Program-made: the position numbers and the translations under genes
NCBI RefSeq assembly: GCF_000155975.1
Contig: NZ_GG730300.1
Location: 412,159 to 476,158 of the forward strand
Reading direction: 5' to 3'
Length of the DNA stretch: 64,000 nucleotides
DNA from: Citrobacter youngae ATCC 29220
GTDB taxonomy: Bacteria; Pseudomonadota; Gammaproteobacteria; Enterobacterales; Enterobacteriaceae
The notes under the pieces: model-generated
The model's database searches: none
What the model saw: the letters and a program-made list of their open reading frames with translations, nothing else
Told to the model about the DNA's origin: nothing
Part shown: positions 9,567-17,163 of the stretch, one piece after another
How the letters are laid out: each line of letters begins with the position of its first letter
Position numbering within the stretch: position 1 is the first letter of the stretch

Positions 9567-9606
9567 AGAGTGTGATGGGTTTGTTATTCATCACACTCTT
9601 TTTTAT
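9567..9606 (+). terminator. Rho-independent terminator after the methyltransferase operon
   Basis: AGAGTGTGATG at 9567-9577 pairs perfectly with CATCACACTCT at 9589-9599 around an 11-base loop and is followed by a T run. It lies between two convergent genes and could also act on the minus-strand HNH gene, because the A-rich flank of the other strand is weaker. Confidence 0.85.
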
Positions 9607-9613
9607 AAGCAAA

Positions 9614-10372
9614 TTATATTAACATTTCTGATGTGTTTGTGTTGTCTGACCATATAACCTCACACGCCAGATATTCACCTATAACAAATTTTACTACGAT
9701 ATCATCTGATGAGTCATCTACAAAGTACCGATATCGTCCTTCTTGTACATCTATCCAAGGATTAATAAATATAGGAATATGTAGCTCTTTATTTTCTTGA
9801 GAAACCATTTTAGTATCTACAACAAGTATTCTTTGAGAATTTCTACTGCCAAGTTCACTGAGAACATAAGCAAAACGGTCTGATTCAAAATCATCTAGTA
9901 ATTCCTTACCCATTAAGGCTATAGGATGCCACCAAACTGAGCTAGGTTCATTTTTGCATATTAAACTCAATTCGTAAGCTGCATGTCCTTGTGCTAGTTT
10001 TATTATGATTCTTTTTATCCTTTCACCCTCAACTGAGAAATATGTTTCTCCATCTTTTATGTATTTCGCCGATTCTAACTTTTTTTGAAGTTTTGGTGTT
10101 CGTTCTAAAACTCCAGAAACTTTCTCTCTTCGTATATCTGAGGGAGATGCACTTCCTGCTATGGCGGCCTCAAGAAGGCATGCAACATATTCCTCATCTG
10201 AAGAAAAACCGTTGTTACATTTCCTGCAAGCTCCTACTACCGGTAGATTTTCAGGAAGCGGTGCATCTAGGAATACTTTAGATGGAACATGCTCTCTTGT
10301 TTCTGGAATGCCACCACAATATACACAACCGCTCACCAGCCTATTATCTGCGTAATTATTTAATTGTTGCAT
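9614..10372 (-). CDS. HNH_5-type zinc-finger nuclease-like protein
   Basis: The 252-aa protein has an N-terminal HNH-like zinc finger: CVYC (16-19), REHVPSKVF with E27-H28, then CRKCNNGFSSDEEYV with C49/C52 and N53-N54. This order (CxxC, EHxP, CxxCNN, acidic) matches the HNH_5 group of endonucleases. The remaining 180 residues hold no obvious second catalytic motif and may recognise a target. The gene is convergent with the methyltransferase operon and lies wholly within the AT-rich cargo, so it may supply the missing nuclease or be an independent cargo gene. Start at ATG 10372; only a weak ribosome site is visible. Nuclease activity is inferred from the motif. Confidence 0.7.
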   Translation of the reverse strand: MQQLNNYADNRLVSGCVYCGGIPETREHVPSKVFLDAPLPENLPVVGACRKCNNGFSSDEEYVACLLEAAIAGSASPSDIRREKVSGVLERTPKLQKKLESAKYIKDGETYFSVEGERIKRIIIKLAQGHAAYELSLICKNEPSSVWWHPIALMGKELLDDFESDRFAYVLSELGSRNSQRILVVDTKMVSQENKELHIPIFINPWIDVQEGRYRYFVDDSSDDIVVKFVIGEYLACEVIWSDNTNTSEMLI

Positions 10373-10543
10373 TTTAATAACTCAATTTTCACGATGTTTA
10401 GGTTAGATTTGCGTGAATTATAGATCGTGAAATGTTAAATAAATAGTTTTCAATTGGCATTGAACCAATACGTGTAAATATTCATTTTATGAATGATTTT
10501 TGATTTCATATTTACATGTTGAATTTTCTATTTAGCGGGTAAA

Positions 10544-12025
10544 TTACCTCCCAATTATCCCCCCAGCCTTCCCACCACTATCCTGCGCCACCTTAACTCC
10601 GCCCGCCAGCGCCCCATTCACCGCCACGCCAACTCTCACTCCAGCCCACGTCATCGCCCCCAGCCAAAACGTTGGCAGCACCAGAAACATCGACCCCATC
10701 ACCAGATTGATAATCACATCATCCTGCGAGTTCTGGATCCCGGCCAGATTCCAGCTACTGTGAGTATCACTGCTGTAAAGCACGCCCAGCAGCCAGCTAT
10801 CTAGCCACCGCGCCAGCTCCCACCAGAATGTTAGAAAAAACATCGCGAACTGCACAAACGTCAGCGTCATCACCGCCTTCACGTCCCACGCCGAACACAA
10901 CGTTATCAGCGGAATACAAATCACCAGCGCCATTTGCAGCAACGCCTGTACCATTGGCAGAGCCTGACGCACGCTGTCAAACGCCGGGAAGGCCACTGCA
11001 CTACCTATGATGTTCCCAGCAGTGGAGACGAACCTCGTGGCGGCGTTGGTGAGCGTACCATCGACATTGCCGCCGTAGCCGGGGTAAATGCGTCCGTCCT
11101 GCGATACCTGCATTTTGCGTTCGCTGACCAGTGAGCGCAGTACGGCCTCTTCATACACCGCTTGCGGTTGGCCGATCTTTTTAAACGCTGTCCAGATATC
11201 CGGGGCCGGGAGTTGCAGGAGTCGGGCCTTCAGCCCAACAGTGTCGTCGGCCCACCACTGTTTGCAGGTGGGGTAGCCGCCCGCGCCCGTATCGGCCAGC
11301 CCGGCATCGCGTGATGCGCTATACGACCAGTCGCTATGTGGTGAAAGCGCATGGTCGGTATCGTAGTAACCAGCCGTGTTGAGAAAATAAGATGATCCCA
11401 GCCAGGCCGTATCGTCACTGGTGTCATCGTCCAGCTCTCCGGCGCGGAATTTCAGGCGGGCTCGGGAAGGGGCATAACACTCTTCAACGAAATCCCGCAG
11501 TTCCTGAGCCAGCGCCGGATCCTTAATTCGGGTGTGCTGCACCTCAAAGCGGATCTGACGCAGATCCGGCTGGCAGGGCAGGGTGGCAACCGTTGCGCTG
11601 GTGATGCCTTTGCTGATCACATGAATAAAGTACCACCAGACCGGGACGGCGGCGGTTTTGCCGCCCAGTGAGTTAATTATCGGCTGGTAGCCGGTATCGG
11701 AGGGTTGTGGTACCGACATGCCGCACTGCTTTGAGCGCGTGGTGTCATATTTGATGGTATCGAGGTCGATGTTCAACATCGGTACGCAGGTGAACATAAT
11801 CACCAGCAGCGAGGTGTACATCAGGTGCTCGGTCCAGATCAGAGACAGCGCGGCTTTGTTGCCTTCATCCGCCCCCTGACTTCTGGCCTGTAACCACAAC
11901 GCCAGCAACTTAATCAGCAGCGGCAGGGCGAATAACCCGGTGGCGCTAATCGTATTCCACAGCCCGTTATTGACCACCCAGCCGAGCAGCGTCAGAAAGT
12001 ATTCCAGGTAGCTGTTGGTCGTCAC
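10544..12025 (-). CDS. traG: TraG-N-like mating-pair stabilisation membrane protein
   Basis: The 493-aa protein starts at GTG 12025, preceded by GGAGG at seven bases, and overlaps the upstream small gene by four bases. N-terminal membrane segments (YFLTLLGWVV; ISATGLFALPLLIKLLALWL; LMYTSLLVIMFTCVPML) are followed by a periplasmic region of about 250 residues. A further hydrophobic block (MVQALLQMALVICIPLITL, LTFVQFAMFFLTFWWELA, MGSMFLVLPTFWLGAMTWAGV) precedes a glycine-rich C-terminus. This is the TraG_N pattern found at the end of the GI-type transfer operon. Length is in line with ICE-type TraG proteins, which lack the long F-plasmid C-terminal exclusion domain. Confidence 0.82.
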   Translation of the reverse strand: MTTNSYLEYFLTLLGWVVNNGLWNTISATGLFALPLLIKLLALWLQARSQGADEGNKAALSLIWTEHLMYTSLLVIMFTCVPMLNIDLDTIKYDTTRSKQCGMSVPQPSDTGYQPIINSLGGKTAAVPVWWYFIHVISKGITSATVATLPCQPDLRQIRFEVQHTRIKDPALAQELRDFVEECYAPSRARLKFRAGELDDDTSDDTAWLGSSYFLNTAGYYDTDHALSPHSDWSYSASRDAGLADTGAGGYPTCKQWWADDTVGLKARLLQLPAPDIWTAFKKIGQPQAVYEEAVLRSLVSERKMQVSQDGRIYPGYGGNVDGTLTNAATRFVSTAGNIIGSAVAFPAFDSVRQALPMVQALLQMALVICIPLITLCSAWDVKAVMTLTFVQFAMFFLTFWWELARWLDSWLLGVLYSSDTHSSWNLAGIQNSQDDVIINLVMGSMFLVLPTFWLGAMTWAGVRVGVAVNGALAGGVKVAQDSGGKAGGIIGR

Positions 12026-12279
12026 CGGAACACCTCCGGCACGATTTCGTTGAGCACAATCAGTACGATAAACCACAGCGCGATGCAGAGGATGGTCGGG
12101 CGATACGGAGGGAAGCGCTCGTACAGACGCCAGCCCACACCGGACATTGCAGCGTATAGCGTTATACGCCAGAGCAGCAGATCGCTGCGGTTAATCTGCA
12201 GCGCGTTACCTGATGATAGATAAAACATCATTGCCATGCAGGTTAGCAGCAGGGTGCTGGAGAGCATCAGCCGCTTCAT
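12022..12279 (-). CDS. Small inner-membrane protein of the transfer operon
   Basis: The 85-aa protein has an N-terminal hydrophobic helix (MLSSTLLLTCMAMMFYL), a middle stretch with a possible second helix, and a C-terminal helix (ILCIALWFIVLIVLNEIV). Start and stop overlap both neighbours by four bases (ATGA and GTGA junctions), so it is translationally coupled between the PFL_4711-type gene and traG. Such a small gene is often present here in SPI-7-like elements; its role is unknown. Confidence 0.75.
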   Translation of the reverse strand: MKRLMLSSTLLLTCMAMMFYLSSGNALQINRSDLLLWRITLYAAMSGVGWRLYERFPPYRPTILCIALWFIVLIVLNEIVPEVFR

Positions 12280-13643
12280 TGCGTATCCCCGCCAGTGGGC
12301 TTGCTGAGATCGTCCACCCGTTTATCGGTGTCGTCCTCTACGCCGACCGCCTGGCCTTTGGTCTTCGCCCGCATGGTCTGGCGTTCAAGGATGGTGAGCG
12401 CCGCGTTATCCGCCAGCGCCTGACGCATATCCAGCTCCAGCTTGAGCTGAGACAGTTCCTGGTCGAGCTGGGCGGTGGTCTGGGTCAGCGCGGTTTGTGC
12501 CTCTTTTTCTCCGGAGACATTGGGTTCGCGCATTCCTGCCAGCAGTGTGCGCCGGGCCATCAGCGCCTGCTCCATCACGCGGGAGAGAGCCAGTTCGCCG
12601 GAGAGCCGCTGGATAAGCACCGCTGCATCGGGATCGTCGCGCAGCGCCTCAATCACGCCGCGCGTCAGATGCAGCTCGCCGCCGCTGGCTTGCGCCAGTG
12701 TGTCATCGTTAACGGGCTGGCTGCGGTTCACCATATCGATAATCAGCGGCTGGATCTTATCCTGCTCTTCCTGAATCAGTGGTGTCAGCCCGACGCCGGA
12801 TTGGGCGCCGCTTTGTTGGCTAGTATCGCCGGATTGATCGTTATCCGTGGCGACGTTAATGGTCTGCTCGCCAACCACCCGAGTCAGCCATTGCGCAGCG
12901 TCGTCGGGTTTGCTCCATACCTGGCAAAGTTCACCCTGACAGTCGTTGCTGGATACTGAACTGGTGCTGGTCGCGCTGCGATTATTGAGGATGTTGTAGC
13001 CTGCAACCGTCGTATCGCGAACCAGTTTGATGGGTGATTGACCTTTACCGCCGCGATGTTCCCCACCAACCCAGCGTTTGCCTTTCTCTGCCGCTTCTTC
13101 TGCCGCTCGCTGGTCGGCGCGAACGGCATCTTTCTCACTGGCGGCAATCCCCTGATAGTTCTCCGCTTGGGCGCTCTGCGTCCATGCCGGACCGAGCGCA
13201 TAATCGGTCATCTTGCCAGCCATCTTCTGGCAGCTTAACAGTGATTTATCGAAGTCGAGTCGCCCCTGAAGTACGCCGTTGGTCAGCAGATCGTAGAGCT
13301 GGGGATTGGCACGCTGGATCACCATAGCGGGCAGGCTAGCGACCGCGCTGGTTGCGCTTTCGATAACCTCGCCCATTAGTTGCTGGAACCCGTCCGTCAC
13401 GCCGTTGAGCTGGTTGCGCACTGTGGTATCGATATCGAAATTGCCGCACATCATATCGCTGTTCCAGCTTACACCTGCCGCCAGTGGGAAGGTGTTACGC
13501 CGGGTTGCTGAAGGGGGAATGGCCGCACCGCCGCCGATGCGGTAATACATCCAGTCGCTGATCGCCCCCTGTTGCTGATACTGGTATTTATCAGCCGCTG
13601 GGGCGAGAAAGGCGACGAACAGAAGACACCAGGCTGAGCGCAT
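12276..13643 (-). CDS. ICE transfer protein, PFL_4711/TIGR03755-type
   Basis: The 455-aa protein starts at ATG 13643 with GGAGG seven bases upstream and an N-terminal signal peptide (MRSAWCLLFVAFLAPAAD). It has the composition expected of the TIGR03755 family next to TraU: QQQGAISDWMYYRIGGG, a cysteine pair (MMCGNFDID and LLSCQKM), an alanine- and glutamate-rich helical middle, then a C-terminal helical segment rich in leucine and glutamine. It is probably a periplasmic mating-pair component related in position to F-plasmid TraH or TraN. It lies two bases downstream of traU and overlaps the next gene by four bases. Confidence 0.82.
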   Translation of the reverse strand: MRSAWCLLFVAFLAPAADKYQYQQQGAISDWMYYRIGGGAAIPPSATRRNTFPLAAGVSWNSDMMCGNFDIDTTVRNQLNGVTDGFQQLMGEVIESATSAVASLPAMVIQRANPQLYDLLTNGVLQGRLDFDKSLLSCQKMAGKMTDYALGPAWTQSAQAENYQGIAASEKDAVRADQRAAEEAAEKGKRWVGGEHRGGKGQSPIKLVRDTTVAGYNILNNRSATSTSSVSSNDCQGELCQVWSKPDDAAQWLTRVVGEQTINVATDNDQSGDTSQQSGAQSGVGLTPLIQEEQDKIQPLIIDMVNRSQPVNDDTLAQASGGELHLTRGVIEALRDDPDAAVLIQRLSGELALSRVMEQALMARRTLLAGMREPNVSGEKEAQTALTQTTAQLDQELSQLKLELDMRQALADNAALTILERQTMRAKTKGQAVGVEDDTDKRVDDLSKPTGGDTQ

Positions 13644-13645
13644 AG

Positions 13646-14581
13646 TTAACCTCCACTGCTGCCAAGAAAGGTCTGCCCACGGCGCGGACAGCATTTATAG
13701 GGTCGCCACAGCGTCCAGACATATGCGCCATCCTCCGCCAGTTTATTGGCGTAAGAGTCAGTGGTGGAGCCATCTGGGAAGATGGCGCAGGAGGCAGATT
13801 TTTGGGGAACCAGCATTTGCCACTGGTGGTTATTGCTGTCGCCTTCTGTAACAGGGGCTGGAGGCCAGTAGCCGTCATGTGAACTGGTAGCCAGCGGAAT
13901 ATAAATATGCGGCTGACCACTGCGCGTTACCAGATCGGCAGCGCGTTGGGCGATGACTGCCCCGGCCTTGTAGTCATGCGTCTGGCTGAGCGCCCCGGCT
14001 CGCGGGTAGATATTGCCCCACATATCGCCGTCTTTACTCACCTCACGCAGTCCTGGCGTTAACGCCTCCGGGTAGAACATTTCCGGCACGCCGCTGCGCC
14101 AGGCGAGCGCATCCAGCGTGCTGAGAAAGTAGGGGAGAAAAGGCTGTGACGATGGGGCGCAGACGTAGCCAAACTGGGCGAAGAATTTTGCCAGCGCATC
14201 ACCGGCAGGGAAGCCTATCGCATCGGCGTTCTTGAAGCGGACTTTGCTGTGCTGGCCGACGGTGCGGGGATTGGTATCGCCCCCGGCTTCAGCGATACCG
14301 GGCAGCGGCGAGCTGAGTGGCGACATCTCGGTCCACGGATTTTGTCCGGTTACGCTGTAGGCTGATACCACCAGGTCCGGGCGGAAATGGCGTATCTTCA
14401 CCGATGTACGTACCGAGCAACCAAACGGTGAGCAGAACAGCCAGTAGCAGACGCCCACAATCTGGTATTGCACGCATTCCGGCGACAGCGCAGAGGCGGC
14501 GATTTCAGGCGTGGTGATAGCCTGCGCGGCAGGCACAGCCAGTGAGATTAATGAAGACAGGACAACGTGGCGAACAGGCAT
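13646..14581 (-). CDS. traU: TraU-like transfer protein (PFL_4710/TIGR03756-type)
   Basis: The 311-aa protein has a signal peptide (SSLISLAVPAAQA) and many cysteines, as in CVQYQIVGVCYWLFCSPFGC, which is typical of disulfide-rich TraU proteins of the mating-pair apparatus. The motif TGQNPWTEM and the C-terminal RPYKCCPRRGQTFLG support the assignment. It is the first gene of the traU-PFL_4711-small-traG unit, with ATG at 14581. Upstream, instead of other transfer genes, the sequence enters the glycan-utilisation cargo through a terminator, so this unit probably needs its own promoter in 14582-14670. Confidence 0.83.
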   Translation of the reverse strand: MPVRHVVLSSLISLAVPAAQAITTPEIAASALSPECVQYQIVGVCYWLFCSPFGCSVRTSVKIRHFRPDLVVSAYSVTGQNPWTEMSPLSSPLPGIAEAGGDTNPRTVGQHSKVRFKNADAIGFPAGDALAKFFAQFGYVCAPSSQPFLPYFLSTLDALAWRSGVPEMFYPEALTPGLREVSKDGDMWGNIYPRAGALSQTHDYKAGAVIAQRAADLVTRSGQPHIYIPLATSSHDGYWPPAPVTEGDSNNHQWQMLVPQKSASCAIFPDGSTTDSYANKLAEDGAYVWTLWRPYKCCPRRGQTFLGSSGG

Positions 14582-14670
14582 ATGGCACTCCGGATGAGAC
14601 GGATGCCGTGGGTTTATCGCACTCTATGAAGGTTTTCCCGTCGAAACTCAATATCCAGATGGGAAAATTA

Positions 14671-14698
14671 ACGGCGGCAGGAGATGCCGCCGTGGATA
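14671..14698 (-). terminator. Hairpin terminator of the GH16 operon
   Basis: ACGGCGGCA at 14671-14679 pairs with TGCCGCCGT at 14685-14693 around a five-base loop. It lies just past the minus-strand GH16 stop codon at 14700, and the minus strand continues with TTAATTTTCCC. The U tract is weak, but the nine-bp GC-rich stem and position support a terminator that separates cargo from traU. Confidence 0.7.
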
Positions 14699-14699
14699 A

Positions 14700-16076
14700 T
14701 TATTTAAAGCGGGTGGTGGCGTTAATTTGTGTGCCGATTTCAATTTCGCTCAACGCGTAGCTTTCCGGTGCGGTATTGATGACGATGCGGGCATGTTGAT
14801 TCTGCTGCAATGGCGTATCCAGCGTGATTTTTAGTCCTTCGGCAACCCCCGGCTCATCTGTCTGCCAGTCCAGATCGAAATCAGGCTTCACAACCGTCCA
14901 GTCGCCGTAGCCGTCGGCAGAAACCTCAATGCGGATATTCTGCGGGGCGGTGGATTGTGCCTGTGTGGCATAGAGGACCAGCGTGTCGAAATCCACTGGC
15001 TGATGCCATTCAATATAGATATAGCGGAACTGGTCATTGTACCAGCGTTCATTCTCCTCTTCGGTGCCGCTACCCTTAGGATAGGTGTCCGCGATGCTGA
15101 AGTGATCGCCGTCGTTCAGCTTGCCTTCCCGCGAGGTGGAGTTATCGCCGTCATAGCCATAGATATTAATAAAGGCGCGTTCGGCAATATTGTATCCGGG
15201 CAGCAGTGGATTCTGATAATTCGGCCACGGATCGGCGGGCGTATCCGCTTTTTTAAATACCCGGTAATAATCGATAGTAAACGTCTCATCGTTGGGCAGC
15301 GGTGGATCGTTATCGTAGATATTGCCCACTTCGGCGTTATTTGTTTCATGGTGATTGAGGGAAATCAGCGGGAACATGCGGTAGTCAATCGCTGATTCAA
15401 TGGTGGAAACCAGTTGCCCGTCGATATAGAGCTTCAGATATTCAGGATCCCATTCCAGGCCGTAAATATGGTAGCCATCATCCAGATCCGGTAGCGTAGC
15501 GCCCTCACCATAAGCCGTCACCAGTGACTGGCTCGCCTCTCCCTGTCGTGGCAGCAGATTAAACTTAACGACGTTCTCCAGAGTGAAGACTTCCGGTGAA
15601 TCAACCTCCATATTTTCGGTGTACACCGCATCCTGCATTCCCAGGAACCAGAAGGCTGGAGCCAGCCCGCTGCCGTTCAGAAAGCGGGTGCGGATTTCAA
15701 AATAGCCATAGCGGGTGGCAAAGGCATCGTAATACGGCATATGGTTAGTGATAGGAAAACCGCCGCTCGGCCACATATTCATGTAATCCCGTGTACCGCC
15801 AGTGATGCCTGCGACCTTGTAGGTGTTGTTGCTGGCGCGCCATGGTTGCCAGTATCCCTGCCCGGCATTATCGACGTACAGCTCCAGACTGACGGTGCCG
15901 TCGGATTCGGTAATAAAGCGATAGCGGGTGCGGGAAGCATCCAGATCGCCCCAGCTTGCCTGGTAATATGGGCACCAGCGCGGGTCGAGGTCCGGACCGT
16001 TAAATTCGTCGCTGAGATCGGGTTGATAGATCCAGTCTGCGTTATCGGGCAGGAACGGTAATATTGGTGTATTCAT
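14700..16076 (-). CDS. GH16-family glycoside hydrolase with C-terminal F5/8-type C-like domain
   Basis: The 458-aa protein has a GH16 catalytic domain over about residues 15-275. The hallmark ExDxxE is MEVDSPEVF, with E157 as the likely nucleophile, D159, and E162 as acid/base. Surrounding features also fit: ATRYGYFEIRTRF, APAFWFLG, YHIYGLEWDPEYLKLYIDG. The C-terminal third (about 300-450: RAFINIYGYDGD, IRIEVSADGYGDWTVV) resembles a discoidin/CBM32-like domain. GH16 covers many beta-glucan and beta-galactan hydrolases; given its GH89 and sulfatase partners, an endo-beta-galactosidase acting on mucin or keratan-type chains is the best inference. Notably no signal peptide is visible (MNTPILPFLPDNADW), so it may act in the cytoplasm or be exported without a classical signal. 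It lies 15 bp downstream of the porin gene. Confidence 0.83.
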   Translation of the reverse strand: MNTPILPFLPDNADWIYQPDLSDEFNGPDLDPRWCPYYQASWGDLDASRTRYRFITESDGTVSLELYVDNAGQGYWQPWRASNNTYKVAGITGGTRDYMNMWPSGGFPITNHMPYYDAFATRYGYFEIRTRFLNGSGLAPAFWFLGMQDAVYTENMEVDSPEVFTLENVVKFNLLPRQGEASQSLVTAYGEGATLPDLDDGYHIYGLEWDPEYLKLYIDGQLVSTIESAIDYRMFPLISLNHHETNNAEVGNIYDNDPPLPNDETFTIDYYRVFKKADTPADPWPNYQNPLLPGYNIAERAFINIYGYDGDNSTSREGKLNDGDHFSIADTYPKGSGTEEENERWYNDQFRYIYIEWHQPVDFDTLVLYATQAQSTAPQNIRIEVSADGYGDWTVVKPDFDLDWQTDEPGVAEGLKITLDTPLQQNQHARIVINTAPESYALSEIEIGTQINATTRFK

Positions 16077-16091
16077 GATAGTAATCCTCTT

Positions 16092-17099
16092 TCAGAAGCT
16101 ATAGATAAAACCGAGGCCGGTTTTGTGGAACTTCACAACAGGCTTATCGCCGGGAGATAAATCATGCCGGGCCTGCACTTCATAGGCGTAATCCAGCGTC
16201 ATGGAGAGATGAGGCGACAGCTTTTGCTCGATAAAGATGCCGGTACGGGTTTCCGTGGTGTGCATCCGTTGATTGCGTGAAGCATTTTGTGACCAGACAT
16301 CCAGCGTCCAGCGCCCGTAAGGCGTGATGGTGGTGGGGCCTGCGTCAAACAGTGAGAAGGTGATTGGAATATAAGGGCGCAGCTGCGAGCGGCAGAACTC
16401 GCCGGTCTGGTCGTCGCTGTTGGTATTCCAGCCCCGATCGATAAAGTAATTCAGCCGCACCGCGATGGTCGGATTAAAGCGATATTCAAAACCGCCTTCG
16501 CCTTTTAATTCACGGTTCGCCAGACCATTTTCATGCAGATTGTTGTACCAGTTGTAGACCGTCACCCAGCCAGTGGATTTGAATTTATCGGTGAAGTTAA
16601 TTCGCCAGTCGGGCTGGAACGACCAGCGCTGGGAGTTATAGCCGCCGGACTGCGTTTTTTCCGGGTTATCCTGATAGATGAAGGTGTAATTTCTGAAGTG
16701 GAAGGTCATGCCCAGCGCCAGATCTTTTTGGTCTACCATCAGATAGCGGGCGTCAAATTCGTATTGGTTAAACCAGTTGTCGCGGCTGAATCCATCGCTG
16801 TAATTGGTGCCGTGGGTTTCCTGATAATAGGAACCGTAAAACGTCCAGCGATCGCGGGAAAAATCCATCCATAATGTGGGTTCAAAAAAGCCGTCTTTAT
16901 CGAAAGACTGTCCTTCTTTGTTTTCGGTTTCGATCAGCAGGCCCGCGCGGACTTTCCAGGGCTTTGATGCCGGAGCTTGGTCGAGGCCGGTATCCACTTT
17001 TTGCTGAATATCATCGGTATCAATATCAGCCGCCATCACGGGCAGGCCGATGCCGGATGCCAGTAACGGCAGGGCGCAGAGCAGGGTATTTCTGTTCAT
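16092..17099 (-). CDS. OmpG-like outer-membrane porin for oligosaccharides
   Basis: The 335-aa protein starts at ATG 17099 with a clear signal peptide (MNRNTLLCALPLLASGIGLPVMA). The mature part has alternating amphipathic strands rich in tyrosine and tryptophan (WTFYGSYYQE, YEFDARYLM, GWVTVYNWYNNLHE) and ends in LGFIYSF, the terminal-phenylalanine signal for outer-membrane insertion. It resembles monomeric OmpG-family porins, which pass larger sugars. It sits 64 bp downstream of the GH89 gene and 15 bp upstream of GH16, so the three genes should form one transcript. It would admit glycan fragments released at the cell surface or in the medium. Confidence 0.8.
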   Translation of the reverse strand: MNRNTLLCALPLLASGIGLPVMAADIDTDDIQQKVDTGLDQAPASKPWKVRAGLLIETENKEGQSFDKDGFFEPTLWMDFSRDRWTFYGSYYQETHGTNYSDGFSRDNWFNQYEFDARYLMVDQKDLALGMTFHFRNYTFIYQDNPEKTQSGGYNSQRWSFQPDWRINFTDKFKSTGWVTVYNWYNNLHENGLANRELKGEGGFEYRFNPTIAVRLNYFIDRGWNTNSDDQTGEFCRSQLRPYIPITFSLFDAGPTTITPYGRWTLDVWSQNASRNQRMHTTETRTGIFIEQKLSPHLSMTLDYAYEVQARHDLSPGDKPVVKFHKTGLGFIYSF

Positions 17100-17163
17100 A
17101 AGATATCTCGCAGAAAGGGAGAATGCCGCAAAAACGGGCATTCTCCTTCGTATCAGGATGGGG

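Noticed and set aside
9614-10372. HNH gene as a certain fourth member of the methyltransferase operon
   Set aside because: It is convergent, has its own start and is separated by a terminator, so membership is only a possibility.
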